A DNA stretch of 6,134 bases from BPIH01 sp042408535 (GCA_042408535.1 JBHORA010000067.1:1-6134); one strand, 5' to 3'. Counted from the first letter of the stretch, positions 1-5,853 are shown. Notes: a model not told the origin generated them from the sequence alone. Translations and numbers: made by a program.

Positions 1-94
1 GGGCCGCGGCGGAACAGGTTTCAGACGCTCGGCCACAGACCTCGGACTCCTCTCACGGTTGCCGCGAGAACGGTCGGGATCGCGGCGAGCTGAG

Positions 95-99
95 AGGAG
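95..99 (+). promoter_or_regulatory. Shine-Dalgarno AGGAG that sets the GTG start of the zinc-ribbon gene
   Basis: AGGAG (within GAGAGGAGT, 92-100) lies 10 nt before GTG at 110. This supports GTG 110 over the more upstream in-frame TTG at 59 or the downstream ATG at 125. An inverted repeat just upstream (59-67 with 80-88, one wobble pair) could fold in the leader; its role is unknown. Confidence 0.6.
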
Positions 100-109
100 T
101 TTTGGTTTC

Positions 110-439
110 GTGTACGCCGACAAGATGCTGACCTGCGCCGATTGCGGCCAGGCCTTCGCCTTCACCTCGAGCGAGCAGGATTTCTACGGTCAGCGCGGGT
201 TCTCCGAGCCGCGCCGCTGTCCGAGCTGCCGGGCCAGCCGCAAGGCCGCCCGCCAGTCGGCCGGCGGTGGATACGGCGGCTCGAGCTACGGCGGCGGGTA
301 CGGTTCCCGCGATCGCGCCCCGCGCCAGATGTTCGACGCCACCTGCTCGAACTGCGGCCAACCGGCCCAGGTTCCCTTCCGCCCGACGAACGGCAAGCCC
401 GTCTACTGCAGCGACTGCTACCGCTCGATGCGCGGCTGA
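110..439 (+). CDS. Small double zinc-ribbon protein (zf-trcl-like)
   Basis: The 109-residue product has two CxxC...CxxC zinc-binding modules. The first is C9/C12 with C37/C40 and the second is C79/C82 with C100/C103. They are joined by a Gly/Tyr/Ser-rich linker (about residues 52-66) flanked by basic residues. The N-terminus (VYADKMLTCADCG, then a Phe-rich stretch ending in RRCPSC) and the C-terminus (VPFRP...VYCSDCY) match a widespread bacterial zinc-ribbon family that I recall as 'probable zinc-ribbon domain' proteins, typically starting MYxDKxLxCxDCG. That alignment and the Shine-Dalgarno fix the GTG start. The family's molecular function is unknown; nucleic-acid binding is inferred from the zinc ribbons and the basic, glycine-rich linker. 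There is no signal peptide or membrane segment, so it is probably cytoplasmic. It looks monocistronic, with a strong terminator 54 nt after the stop separating it from the dehydrogenase genes. Confidence 0.88.
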   Translation: MYADKMLTCADCGQAFAFTSSEQDFYGQRGFSEPRRCPSCRASRKAARQSAGGGYGGSSYGGGYGSRDRAPRQMFDATCSNCGQPAQVPFRPTNGKPVYCSDCYRSMRG

Positions 440-492
440 CGCCCCCCGCGTCGCCGCCGCGCCTTCGGGCGCGTCGGCCAGGGACCCATCCG

Positions 493-522
493 ACAGCCCG
501 CCCGACCCGTCGGGCGGGCTGT
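493..522 (+). terminator. Rho-independent-like terminator after the zinc-ribbon gene
   Basis: A perfect 13-bp stem pairs 493-505 (ACAGCCCGCCCGA) with 510-522 (TCGGGCGGGCTGT), closing a 4-nt CCCG loop. The following bases are TCGCTCTC, a pyrimidine-rich but poor U-tract, as often seen in high-GC genomes. It sits 54 nt past the stop at 439. The stem is symmetric and could also act on the - strand, but no - strand gene is seen here. Confidence 0.75.
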
Positions 523-557
523 TCGCTCTCTGCCGCTCGGGCCGTCGCCTCGCCCGG

Positions 558-586
558 TTGCGACGCCACGCCGTCCGTCCTACCAT
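558..586 (+). promoter_or_regulatory. Weak sigma70-like promoter candidate for the dehydrogenase operon
   Basis: TTGCGA (558-563) and TACCAT (581-586) are separated by 17 nt and match the -35 and -10 consensus at 4 of 6 positions each. The site lies between the terminator and the E3 gene, which is where an operon promoter is expected. It would give a leader of about 160 nt. Matches of this quality occur by chance. The rest of the 312-nt gap (440-751) shows no gene. Confidence 0.22.
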
Positions 587-679
587 CGCCGCTGCAGTAC
601 CGGCGATGGCCGGCCCCGCCCGACCGGCGGCCGGTGCCCGGAGCAGCCGGCAAAGGTCCCATCGGTCGTCGCGGGCACT

Positions 680-694
680 TCGATCGCCGATCGA
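680..694 (+). promoter_or_regulatory. 15-bp palindrome in the leader of the E3 gene, possible operator
   Basis: TCGATCG-C-CGATCGA is a perfect inverted repeat of 7-bp arms around one base, 57 nt before the E3 start. Its symmetry would suit a dimeric regulator, but CGATCG-type words are frequent in high-GC DNA and no cognate regulator is adjacent. Function is unproven. Confidence 0.2.
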
Positions 695-751
695 TCCGTC
701 CACCCGATCTCCCGATCCCCAGGCTGACGCAGCGGAAGGAAGGCCCTGACC

Positions 752-2194
752 ATGGCTGTCGGCTCCTCGAACACCTTCGACCTCGTTGTCCTCGGCGCCG
801 GAACCGGCGGCTACGCGGCCGCCTTCCGGGCGAGCCAGCTCGGGCTCAAGGTCGCCCTCGTCGATGAGGACAAGATCGGCGGGACCTGCCTCCACCGCGG
901 CTGCATCCCGACGAAGGCGCTCCTCGAATCGGCGACCTACGTCGAACGCCTCCGCCACGCCGCCGAGTTCGGGGTCAAGCTCGGCGGCGAGTTCGAGATC
1001 GACTACCCGAAGATCGCCGCCCGCCGCGACGCTGTCGTGAAGCGGATGTGGACGGGCCTCAAGTCGCTCGTCGGCAAGTACCAGGTCACCTGGGTCGCCG
1101 GCCGCGGCCGCCTCGAGGGGCCGAACCGGGTCCGGGTCGTCCTCAACGGCGAGGACGGGACGCCCGGGGCCGGCGGTCAGCGGGTCCTCGAGGCGACCGA
1201 TGTCATCATCGCCACCGGGAGTCGGCCGAAGAGCTTGCCCGGACTCGAACCGGACGGTGAGCGGATCCTGACCTCGGACCACTGCCTTCAGCTCACGAGC
1301 CTCCCGAACTCGATCGTTATCGTGGGGGCCGGTGCCGTCGGGGTCGAGTTCGCCTCCCTCTTCCACGACTTCGGTGTCTCGGTCACCCTCCTCGAGTACC
1401 TGCCTCGGATCGTGCCCCAGGAGGACGCCGAGGTCTCGGCCCTCCTCCAGCGGAGCTTCGAGAAGCGCGGCATCCGGGTCATGACGAACGCCCGCTTCGA
1501 CCCGGCAGCCGTCGAACGGACGAAGGACGGCATCTGCCTCTCCGTCGGACCCGAGGGTGGAACGGCCGAGGAGATCCGGGCCGAGGCCTTGCTCGTCGCC
1601 ACCGGCCGTCAGGCGAACCTGGAAGACATCGGTCTCGAGACGACCCGAGTCGAGGTCGAGCGCGGCTTCATCAAGGTCGACGGTCGAATGCGGACCCGAG
1701 AGCCCCACGTCTACGCCATCGGCGACGCCGTTGGGGGCCTTCTCCTCGCCCACACCGCCGCCCACGAGGGGATCGTGGCCGCCCACACGATCGCTGGCGA
1801 CCCGAACGTGCCCGAGATCGACTATGTCCGCCAGCCTCGAGCGACGTACTGCCGACCGGAGATCGCCTCCGTCGGCCTGACCCAGCAAGAGTGCGAGGCG
1901 CGGGGGCTGCCGATCAAGGTCGGCAAGGTCCCGTTCCAGGCCGTCGCCAAGGCGGTCATCTACGGGGAGTATGAGGGTTTCGCCAAGGTCATCAGTCACG
2001 CCGAGACTGGCGACACCCTCGGGGTCCACGTCGTCGGGCCCCACGCCACCGACCTCATCGCCGAGGCCTCCCTCGCCCTCGAGCTCGAGGCGACGCCCTG
2101 GGAGATCGGCGGGGCGACCCACCCTCACCCGACCCTCTCCGAAGTCGTCGCCGAGGCGGCCCTGGCGCTGGACGGACGGTCGATCAACTTCTAG
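752..2194 (+). CDS. lpdA: Dihydrolipoyl dehydrogenase (E3)
   Basis: This FAD-dependent cytoplasmic flavoenzyme reoxidises the dihydrolipoyl group on the E2 component of 2-oxo acid dehydrogenase complexes and reduces NAD+. The 480-residue product is full length for the family. In order, it has: FAD-binding GAGTGG at 15-20; the redox disulfide GGTCLHRGCIPTK with Cys46 and Cys51; IIATGSRP at 152-159; the NAD-binding GAGAVG at 192-197 with Glu199 following; the second FAD contact YAIGD at 321-325; and the C-terminal dimerisation domain ending in HPHPTLSE, with catalytic His459 and Glu464. All expected catalytic residues are present. The ATG is preceded by GGAAGGAAGG (734-743) at 8 nt. It is the first gene of a probable operon, 76 nt before E1 alpha, which implies that it serves that complex. 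It could also serve pyruvate or 2-oxoglutarate dehydrogenase or the glycine cleavage system. Related flavoreductases such as mercuric or glutathione reductase are excluded by the CLHRGCIPTK and HPTLSE signatures. Confidence 0.97.
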   Translation: MAVGSSNTFDLVVLGAGTGGYAAAFRASQLGLKVALVDEDKIGGTCLHRGCIPTKALLESATYVERLRHAAEFGVKLGGEFEIDYPKIAARRDAVVKRMWTGLKSLVGKYQVTWVAGRGRLEGPNRVRVVLNGEDGTPGAGGQRVLEATDVIIATGSRPKSLPGLEPDGERILTSDHCLQLTSLPNSIVIVGAGAVGVEFASLFHDFGVSVTLLEYLPRIVPQEDAEVSALLQRSFEKRGIRVMTNARFDPAAVERTKDGICLSVGPEGGTAEEIRAEALLVATGRQANLEDIGLETTRVEVERGFIKVDGRMRTREPHVYAIGDAVGGLLLAHTAAHEGIVAAHTIAGDPNVPEIDYVRQPRATYCRPEIASVGLTQQECEARGLPIKVGKVPFQAVAKAVIYGEYEGFAKVISHAETGDTLGVHVVGPHATDLIAEASLALELEATPWEIGGATHPHPTLSEVVAEAALALDGRSINF

Positions 2195-2270
2195 GATCAA
2201 GGGTACGCACCGGGTCGAGGCGGGGAGCGAGCGCCCCGCCGCCGGCGCCGTCGGGTACGGGAGGCATCCT

Positions 2271-3332
2271 ATGGCCGTGACGGAACGGGCGAGCAGGATC
2301 GGTCATCCCGGCGAGACGGCCGGGCTCACCGAGGCGGACCTCCTCGCCATGTATCGAATCGCCGCCCTCGCCCGGGCCCTCGACGAGCGGATGTGGATCC
2401 TGAACCGGGCGGGGCGGATTCCCTTCGTCATCAGCGGTCAGGGCCACGAGGGTGCCCAGGTCGGGATCACCTGGGCCCTCCAGCGGGGGCACGACTGGAT
2501 CGCCCCCTTCTACCGATCGATCGCCACCTGCCTCACCTTCGGCATGACCGCCCGTGACATCATGACCGCCCAGTTCGCGACGGCGAACGATCCCTCGTCG
2601 GGTGGGCGCCAGATGCCGGGTCACTACGGGCACCCGGCCCACAACATCCTCTCCGTCAGCTCGCCCGTTGGGACGCAGATCCTTCACGCCGCCGGGATCG
2701 CTCTGGCGGCGAAGCTCCGCCGCACCGGGCAGGTGGCGATGACCTTCATGGGCGAGGGGGCGAGCAACCAGGGCGACGTCCACGAGGCCCTCAACTTCGT
2801 CGGCATCCACAAGCTGCCGATGATCCTCGTCGTCGAGAACAACGGCTATGCCATCAGCGTCCCGGCCTCGAAGGAGTGTGCCGTCCCGGATGTCGCCGTT
2901 CGAGCTGCTGGCTACAACATGCCGGGGGTCGTCGTCGATGGGACCGACGTCGTCGCCTGCTACCGGGCGGCGAAAGAAGCCGTCGACCGGGCGCGGCGTG
3001 GTGAGGGCGGGACCTTCATCGAGGCGAAGGTGACCCGTCTGACCGCCCATTCGTCGGACGACCAGCAGACGAAGTACCGCTCGCCCGAGGAACTCGAAGC
3101 CGAACGCGCCCGCGATCCGCTCCCGATCTTTCGGCGCCAGCTCGTCGAGGCCGGCATCCTCACCCCTGAGCTCGAGGAGCGCCTGGCGGCCGAGATCCGG
3201 GCCGAGGTCGAGGACGCGACGGCCTACGCCGAGGCCCAACCGGACCCGACCCCCGAGAGCGGCGCCTGGTGGGTGACCGCCGAGGACACACCGCCCGGCT
3301 GGGGGGCGTCGAGCGGCCCGGAGCGACCGTGA
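2271..3332 (+). CDS. bkdAA: 2-oxo acid dehydrogenase E1 alpha subunit, branched-chain type
   Basis: This subunit, with E1 beta, makes the thiamine-diphosphate-dependent decarboxylase that starts the complex reaction and acylates lipoyl-E2. It has 353 residues, normal for the family. The ThDP/Mg motif runs from GEGASNQGD (161-169) to ENNGYAIS (189-196); the second position is Glu (GEG) rather than Asp (GDG), as I recall for branched-chain-type enzymes. GGRQMPGHYG (111-120), SSPVGTQ (130-136) and the phosphorylation-loop-like HSSDD (260-264) with KYRSPEE after it resemble bacterial branched-chain E1 alpha (Bacillus BfmBAA-like) more than pyruvate E1 alpha, which carries GRGGSMH at the equivalent place. 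The substrate is therefore likely branched-chain 2-oxo acids, but a pyruvate- or acetoin-type role cannot be excluded from sequence alone. ATG 2271 is chosen because GGGAGG (2259-2264) lies 6 nt upstream; the reading frame is open further upstream, into the E3 gene, but without coding character. Confidence 0.93.
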   Translation: MAVTERASRIGHPGETAGLTEADLLAMYRIAALARALDERMWILNRAGRIPFVISGQGHEGAQVGITWALQRGHDWIAPFYRSIATCLTFGMTARDIMTAQFATANDPSSGGRQMPGHYGHPAHNILSVSSPVGTQILHAAGIALAAKLRRTGQVAMTFMGEGASNQGDVHEALNFVGIHKLPMILVVENNGYAISVPASKECAVPDVAVRAAGYNMPGVVVDGTDVVACYRAAKEAVDRARRGEGGTFIEAKVTRLTAHSSDDQQTKYRSPEELEAERARDPLPIFRRQLVEAGILTPELEERLAAEIRAEVEDATAYAEAQPDPTPESGAWWVTAEDTPPGWGASSGPERP

Positions 3333-3336
3333 GGTG
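3331..3336 (+). promoter_or_regulatory. Ribosome-binding site of E1 beta overlapping the E1 alpha stop
   Basis: GAGGTG at 3331-3336 shares two bases with the E1 alpha TGA (3330-3332) and lies 6 nt before ATG 3343. It decides for ATG 3343 over GTG 3334, which has no comparable site. The overlap suggests translational coupling, which would help 1:1 production of the two subunits (inference). Confidence 0.6.
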
Positions 3337-3342
3337 GGCGCC

Positions 3343-4326
3343 ATGGCCGTGAAGACCTTCATCGAAGCCATTCGCGAGGCCCTCGCCGAAGAGATGCGGC
3401 GCGACGAGGCGGTCATCGTCCTCGGCGAGGATGTCGGCCGCAAGGGCGGTGTTTTTCTCGCCACCGATGGGCTCTGGGCCGAGTTCGGGGACGACCGGGT
3501 CATCGACACCCCGCTCACCGAATCGATGATCGTCGGGGCCTCCATCGGGGCCTCGGTGAACGGACTCCGCCCGGTCGCCGAGATCCAGTTCGCGGACTTC
3601 ATCCACCCGGCCTTCAACCAGATCGTGTCGGAAGCTGCGCGGATGCGCTATCGGTCGAACAACGCCTTCCACGTCCCGATCGTCATCCGGGCCCCCTACG
3701 GCGGCGGCGTCCACGGCGCCCTCTACCACAGCCAATCCGTCGAAGCGTTCTTCTGCCACGTTCCGGGCCTCAAGGTCGTCGTCCCCTCGACGCCGTACGA
3801 CGCCAAGGGCCTCCTCAAGACGGCGATCCGGGACGAGGATCCGGTCCTCTTCTTCGAGCACAAGAAGATGTACCGAAGCGTCCGGGGGGAAGTCCCCGAC
3901 GAGGAGTACACGATCCCTCTCGGTCGGGCGACGGTCGTTCACCCGGGGAGCCAGATCACCGTCGTCGCCTACGGGCTCATGGTCCACTACGCCCTCGAAG
4001 CCGCCGACCGGGTCGCCGAGGAGGGGATCAGCGTCGAAGTCGTCGATCTTCGGACCCTTCGGCCCCTCGATCGGGAGACCCTCCTTGCCTCGGTTCGGAA
4101 GACCGGCAAGTGCCTCGTCGTTTACGAGGACAACCGGTTCGGCGGCTACGGGGCGGAGGTGGCGGCGATCGTCGCCGATGAGGCCTTCGACTATCTCGAC
4201 GGCCCCGTCATGCGGGTCGCGGGTCCGGACGTCCCGGCGGTCCCGTACAACCACGTCCTGGAAGATTGGTTCATGCCGAACCCCGAGAAGATCGCGGCCG
4301 CCCTCCGGCGTCTGGCCGCATATTGA
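3343..4326 (+). CDS. bkdAB: 2-oxo acid dehydrogenase E1 beta subunit, branched-chain type
   Basis: This is the transketolase-like partner of E1 alpha; together they form the alpha2-beta2 E1 that binds thiamine diphosphate at the subunit interface. The 327-residue product is full length. It shows the pyrimidine-binding domain with TPLTE at 56-60, where Glu60 is the expected cofactor-activating glutamate, followed by GASIGAS. GGGVHGALYHSQSVEAFF (120-137), PGLKVVVPSTPYDAKGLL (141-158) and DPVLFFEHKKMYR (166-178) follow. The C-terminal transketolase domain contains VVDLRTLRPLD (233-243), YEDNRFGGYGAE (261-272) and PYNHVLEDWFMPNPEKI (301-317). The FFEHKKMYR stretch and PSTPYDAKG are typical of branched-chain or acetoin-type E1 beta. 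It starts 10 nt after the E1 alpha stop and is the last gene of the apparent operon. In many bacteria an E2 acyltransferase gene follows; here none does. Confidence 0.95.
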   Translation: MAVKTFIEAIREALAEEMRRDEAVIVLGEDVGRKGGVFLATDGLWAEFGDDRVIDTPLTESMIVGASIGASVNGLRPVAEIQFADFIHPAFNQIVSEAARMRYRSNNAFHVPIVIRAPYGGGVHGALYHSQSVEAFFCHVPGLKVVVPSTPYDAKGLLKTAIRDEDPVLFFEHKKMYRSVRGEVPDEEYTIPLGRATVVHPGSQITVVAYGLMVHYALEAADRVAEEGISVEVVDLRTLRPLDRETLLASVRKTGKCLVVYEDNRFGGYGAEVAAIVADEAFDYLDGPVMRVAGPDVPAVPYNHVLEDWFMPNPEKIAAALRRLAAY

Positions 4327-4626
4327 GTGGGGGCTGGCCCGAGCCTGGGCTGCGCCTGGTCGGCGGCCGGGTGGGTGGTGCGCGGCCCTCGGCGCGCGTC
4401 CGCCTCGTCGGCGACGTCGCTCGCGCATCGTCGGTGGCCTCGCCCGTGCCCGTTGATGGCCTCCTCTTGCATCGCCGGCGACCCGAGGCTCCGTCGGGCT
4501 CTCCGCCCTCCCCACGCCTCGCGAACCCGAGGCTCCGTCGACCCTCTCGACCCTTCGCCGGCGACCCGCGCTCGCCGATTACGTGACCGCTAAGCGGCCT
4601 GGCCGACCATCCCCGAGGTGGACGAC
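4327..4626. other. Non-coding gap between E1 beta and the HTH-nuclease gene
   Basis: I find no convincing gene in these 300 nt. Overlapping open frames on both strands are low-complexity Arg/Ala/Pro/Ser translations with no family motif. The gap holds short GC-rich palindromes (GCGACGTCGC at 4411-4420; TCGCCGGCGA at 4472-4481 and 4555-4564) and a 16-bp direct repeat. No clear stem with a T-run was found for the end of the operon and no convincing promoter for the next gene, though both are expected here. Confidence 0.55.
4481..4540. repeat. Pair of 16-bp direct repeats in the gap
   Basis: ACCCGAGGCTCCGTCG occurs exactly at 4481-4496 and 4525-4540, a 44-nt period. A 13-bp word, TCGCCGGCGACCC, overlaps the first copy (4472-4484) and recurs at 4555-4567. 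They may come from local duplication; function is unknown. Confidence 0.6.
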
Positions 4627-5403
4627 GTGCGCCTTGGGCGCCTGCTCCGGCTCCTGCGCCATCACCAGGCGCGACGACAGACCGACGTGGCCCTAGCGGC
4701 GGGCCTGAGTCAGCCGCAGGTTTCGCGCCTCGAGGCAGGCCGACTCGAGGGCGTCCCCCTCCGCAGCCTTCGGGCAGTGGCTCGGGCGCTCGGCGCCGAG
4801 ATCGTGATCACGCTCCGATGGCGCGGCGGGGATCTCGACCGGCTGGCGGACGAGGGCCATGCTTCGCTCGTGGGCGCGGCGATTCGCGTCCTCGAGGCCG
4901 CCGGCTGGATCGTCCAGCCCGAGGTTTCCTACTCGGTCTTCGGTGAGCGTGGCTCCATCGACATCGTGGCCTGGCATCCCGAGGCGAGGGTTCTGCTCAT
5001 CATCGAGGTGAAGACGGAGCTGACTTCGATCGAGGAGACGCTCCGTCGCCACGACGCGAAGGTGCGTCTCGCCCCCGGCATCGCCCAGGAGCGCTTCGGC
5101 TGGGATGCTCGGCTCGTCGCGCGTCTGCTCATCCTCCCCGACACGACCACCGCCCGGCGCCGGGTGCGGCGGCACGAGGTGGTCCTCGGCCGAGCGTATC
5201 CCGATCGTGGTCCGCTCGTTCGTCGCTGGCTCCGCGACCCGCGGGGCCCCTTCAGTGGGCTGCTCTTTGTTGCAGGTATGCGCCGGACGAATGGTTCGGC
5301 ATGGCCTGTCAGGCGAGTGCGGGCCCGGAATCCTGAGCCACGCACGGGAGGAGGGGGAGGGCTCTCGATCGGTCGATCCGGAGGGCTCAGAGGCGGCCAA
5401 TGA
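4627..5403 (+). CDS. HTH (XRE-like) protein fused to a PD-(D/E)XK nuclease-fold domain
   Basis: The 258-residue product joins two parts. Residues 1-60 form a Cro/C1-type helix-turn-helix: TDVALAAGLSQPQVSRLEAG (19-38) is the recognition region and SLRAVARALG (47-56) the next helices. After a linker (ITLRWRGGDLDRL), residues about 80-200 form a restriction-endonuclease-like core: Glu99 in PEVSYS, Asp112 in GSIDIVAW, then Glu127-Val-Lys129 in IIEVKTE, the D-x(n)-ExK signature. RRWLRDPRGP and PVRRVR near the end match how I recall this family closing; the family is common in Actinobacteria and Chloroflexota and annotated only as helix-turn-helix protein. About 24 Gly/Arg-rich residues follow, probably non-conserved. 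DNA binding is well supported. Nuclease activity is only suggested by the motif, and the biological role is unknown. The start GTG 4627 follows GAGG (4615-4618) by 8 nt; GTG 4618 (three codons longer) is possible. There is no methyltransferase or antitoxin partner beside it, so a classical restriction system is not supported. Confidence 0.85.
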   Translation: MRLGRLLRLLRHHQARRQTDVALAAGLSQPQVSRLEAGRLEGVPLRSLRAVARALGAEIVITLRWRGGDLDRLADEGHASLVGAAIRVLEAAGWIVQPEVSYSVFGERGSIDIVAWHPEARVLLIIEVKTELTSIEETLRRHDAKVRLAPGIAQERFGWDARLVARLLILPDTTTARRRVRRHEVVLGRAYPDRGPLVRRWLRDPRGPFSGLLFVAGMRRTNGSAWPVRRVRARNPEPRTGGGGGLSIGRSGGLRGGQ

Positions 5404-5526
5404 TGCCCCTGATGCATAGTAGGTCGGCGTTCCGGCTCCAACCGCTGTCTTGCATTCGTCACCTGCATTGGTGGGCCCACACCCCGCCCCTGACCGAGCG
5501 CAAGATCCACCCCATGAATGTCCGGC

Positions 5527-5549
5527 GGGGCGGCGCCAACCGGCGCCCC
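5527..5549. other. GC-rich hairpin downstream of the HTH-nuclease gene
   Basis: GGGGCG (5527-5532) can pair with CGCCCC (5544-5549); alternatively GGCGCC (5532-5537) pairs with GGCGCC (5542-5547) around AACC. It lies about 125 nt after the stop at 5403 and is followed by GGCAACATT rather than a T-run, so it is at best a weak terminator candidate. Confidence 0.3.
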
Positions 5550-5639
5550 GGCAACATTCCGACGATGAATGGATGCACCTCTGACCGATGAATGCCTTCA
5601 CGAGCGGCCGAGCGCCGGATCGGATCGCCACGTCGGCCC

Positions 5640-5673
5640 GCCCCCAACATTCCACGGGGGAGTGGGTGCGCGG
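5640..5673. repeat. 34-bp direct repeat, copy 1
   Basis: This begins GCCCCCAACATTCCACGGG and continues GGAGTGGGTGCGCGG. It is identical to 5701-5734 except for one base (G at 5659, T at 5720). A shorter relative, GCAACATTCC, occurs at 5551-5560. On the - strand it reads as a GTGGAATGTTGGGGGC-containing element. It may be a dispersed intergenic repeat of the genome (inference). Confidence 0.75.
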
Positions 5674-5700
5674 ACTCAGGGGTCGAGGACACGCTCCTCG

Positions 5701-5734
5701 GCCCCCAACATTCCACGGGTGAGTGGGTGCGCGG
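5701..5734. repeat. 34-bp direct repeat, copy 2
   Basis: This is the second copy, starting 61 nt after the first, with one mismatch. It is preceded by ACGCTCCTCG (5691-5700), a word that recurs at 5788-5797. Its 3' half runs into the 16-bp tandem repeat, as if that half had been further duplicated. Confidence 0.75.
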
Positions 5735-5754
5735 GTGAGTGGGTGCGCGGGTGA
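5717..5754. repeat. 16-bp tandem repeat, about 2.4 units
   Basis: The unit GGGTGAGTGGGTGCGC is present exactly at 5717-5732 and 5733-5748, followed by GGGTGA (5749-5754). Replication slippage within the 34-bp repeat is the simplest origin. It is a likely site of length variation between strains. Confidence 0.8.
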
Positions 5755-5835
5755 ACGACTGCGCTCGCGATCGGCCTCGGGAAGCCGACGCTCCTCGGAG
5801 GCGGGTGCGGCGGGGCGGCATGGTCGGAGCAGCCC

Positions 5836-5853
5836 GCGACACGTCGGTGTCGC
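5836..5853. terminator. Hairpin just outside the insertion-sequence terminal repeats
   Basis: GCGACAC (5836-5842) pairs with GTGTCGC (5847-5853) around GTCG, a perfect 7-bp stem. It lies downstream of the transposase stop as read on the - strand. It has no T-run, so it could be a weak terminator, part of the element's end, or target-site DNA. Confidence 0.25.

Larger units (their letters stand above)
5404..5852. other. Gene-free, repeat-rich region between the HTH-nuclease gene and the insertion sequence
   Basis: Open frames here are short, rich in Arg/Pro/Ser/Ala, lack Shine-Dalgarno sites and show no known motif, so I call no gene. Base composition is less regular than in the flanking genes, with several AT-richer words (CAACATTCC, ATGAATG three times at 5514, 5565 and 5588). 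It contains a 10-bp palindrome GTGGGCCCAC (5471-5480), a GC-rich hairpin (5527-5549), the 34-bp repeat pair and the 16-bp tandem repeat listed separately. I saw no tRNA or other recognisable RNA gene. Confidence 0.6.

Noticed and set aside
59..109. TTG start at 59 extending the zinc-ribbon protein by 17 residues
   Set aside because: The Shine-Dalgarno and the family's usual N-terminus place the start at GTG 110.
53..2200. Long open frame on the - strand across the zinc-ribbon and E3 genes
   Set aside because: It lies antisense to genes with intact catalytic motifs, and its translation is repetitive Asp/Gly/Arg/Leu without family features. Long antisense frames are a by-product of high GC content.
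1971..2270. Upstream extension of E1 alpha into the E3 coding region
   Set aside because: The 100 extra residues are Arg/Pro/Ser/Thr-rich shadow translation of the E3 gene; ATG 2271 has a good ribosome-binding site and the normal family length.
2184..4515. Two long - strand open frames antisense to E1 alpha and E1 beta
   Set aside because: Same cause: they mirror the codon bias of the real genes and show no motifs of their own.
4627..5403. Restriction-modification or toxin-antitoxin system
   Set aside because: No methyltransferase, specificity subunit or small antitoxin gene lies on either side, so the nuclease motif alone does not justify a system call.
5420..5460. tRNA-like GTTCCGGCTCC stretch
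   Set aside because: No acceptor stem, anticodon arm or matching T-stem can be folded around it.
5640..5734. CRISPR array
   Set aside because: There are only two copies of a 34-bp repeat with one 27-nt interval, part of one copy is itself tandemly amplified, and no cas genes are present.
5404..5852. Short open frames on both strands in the repeat region
   Set aside because: They lack ribosome-binding sites and motifs and are built partly from the nucleotide repeats; the repeat copies fall in different frames, so no repeated peptide is encoded.
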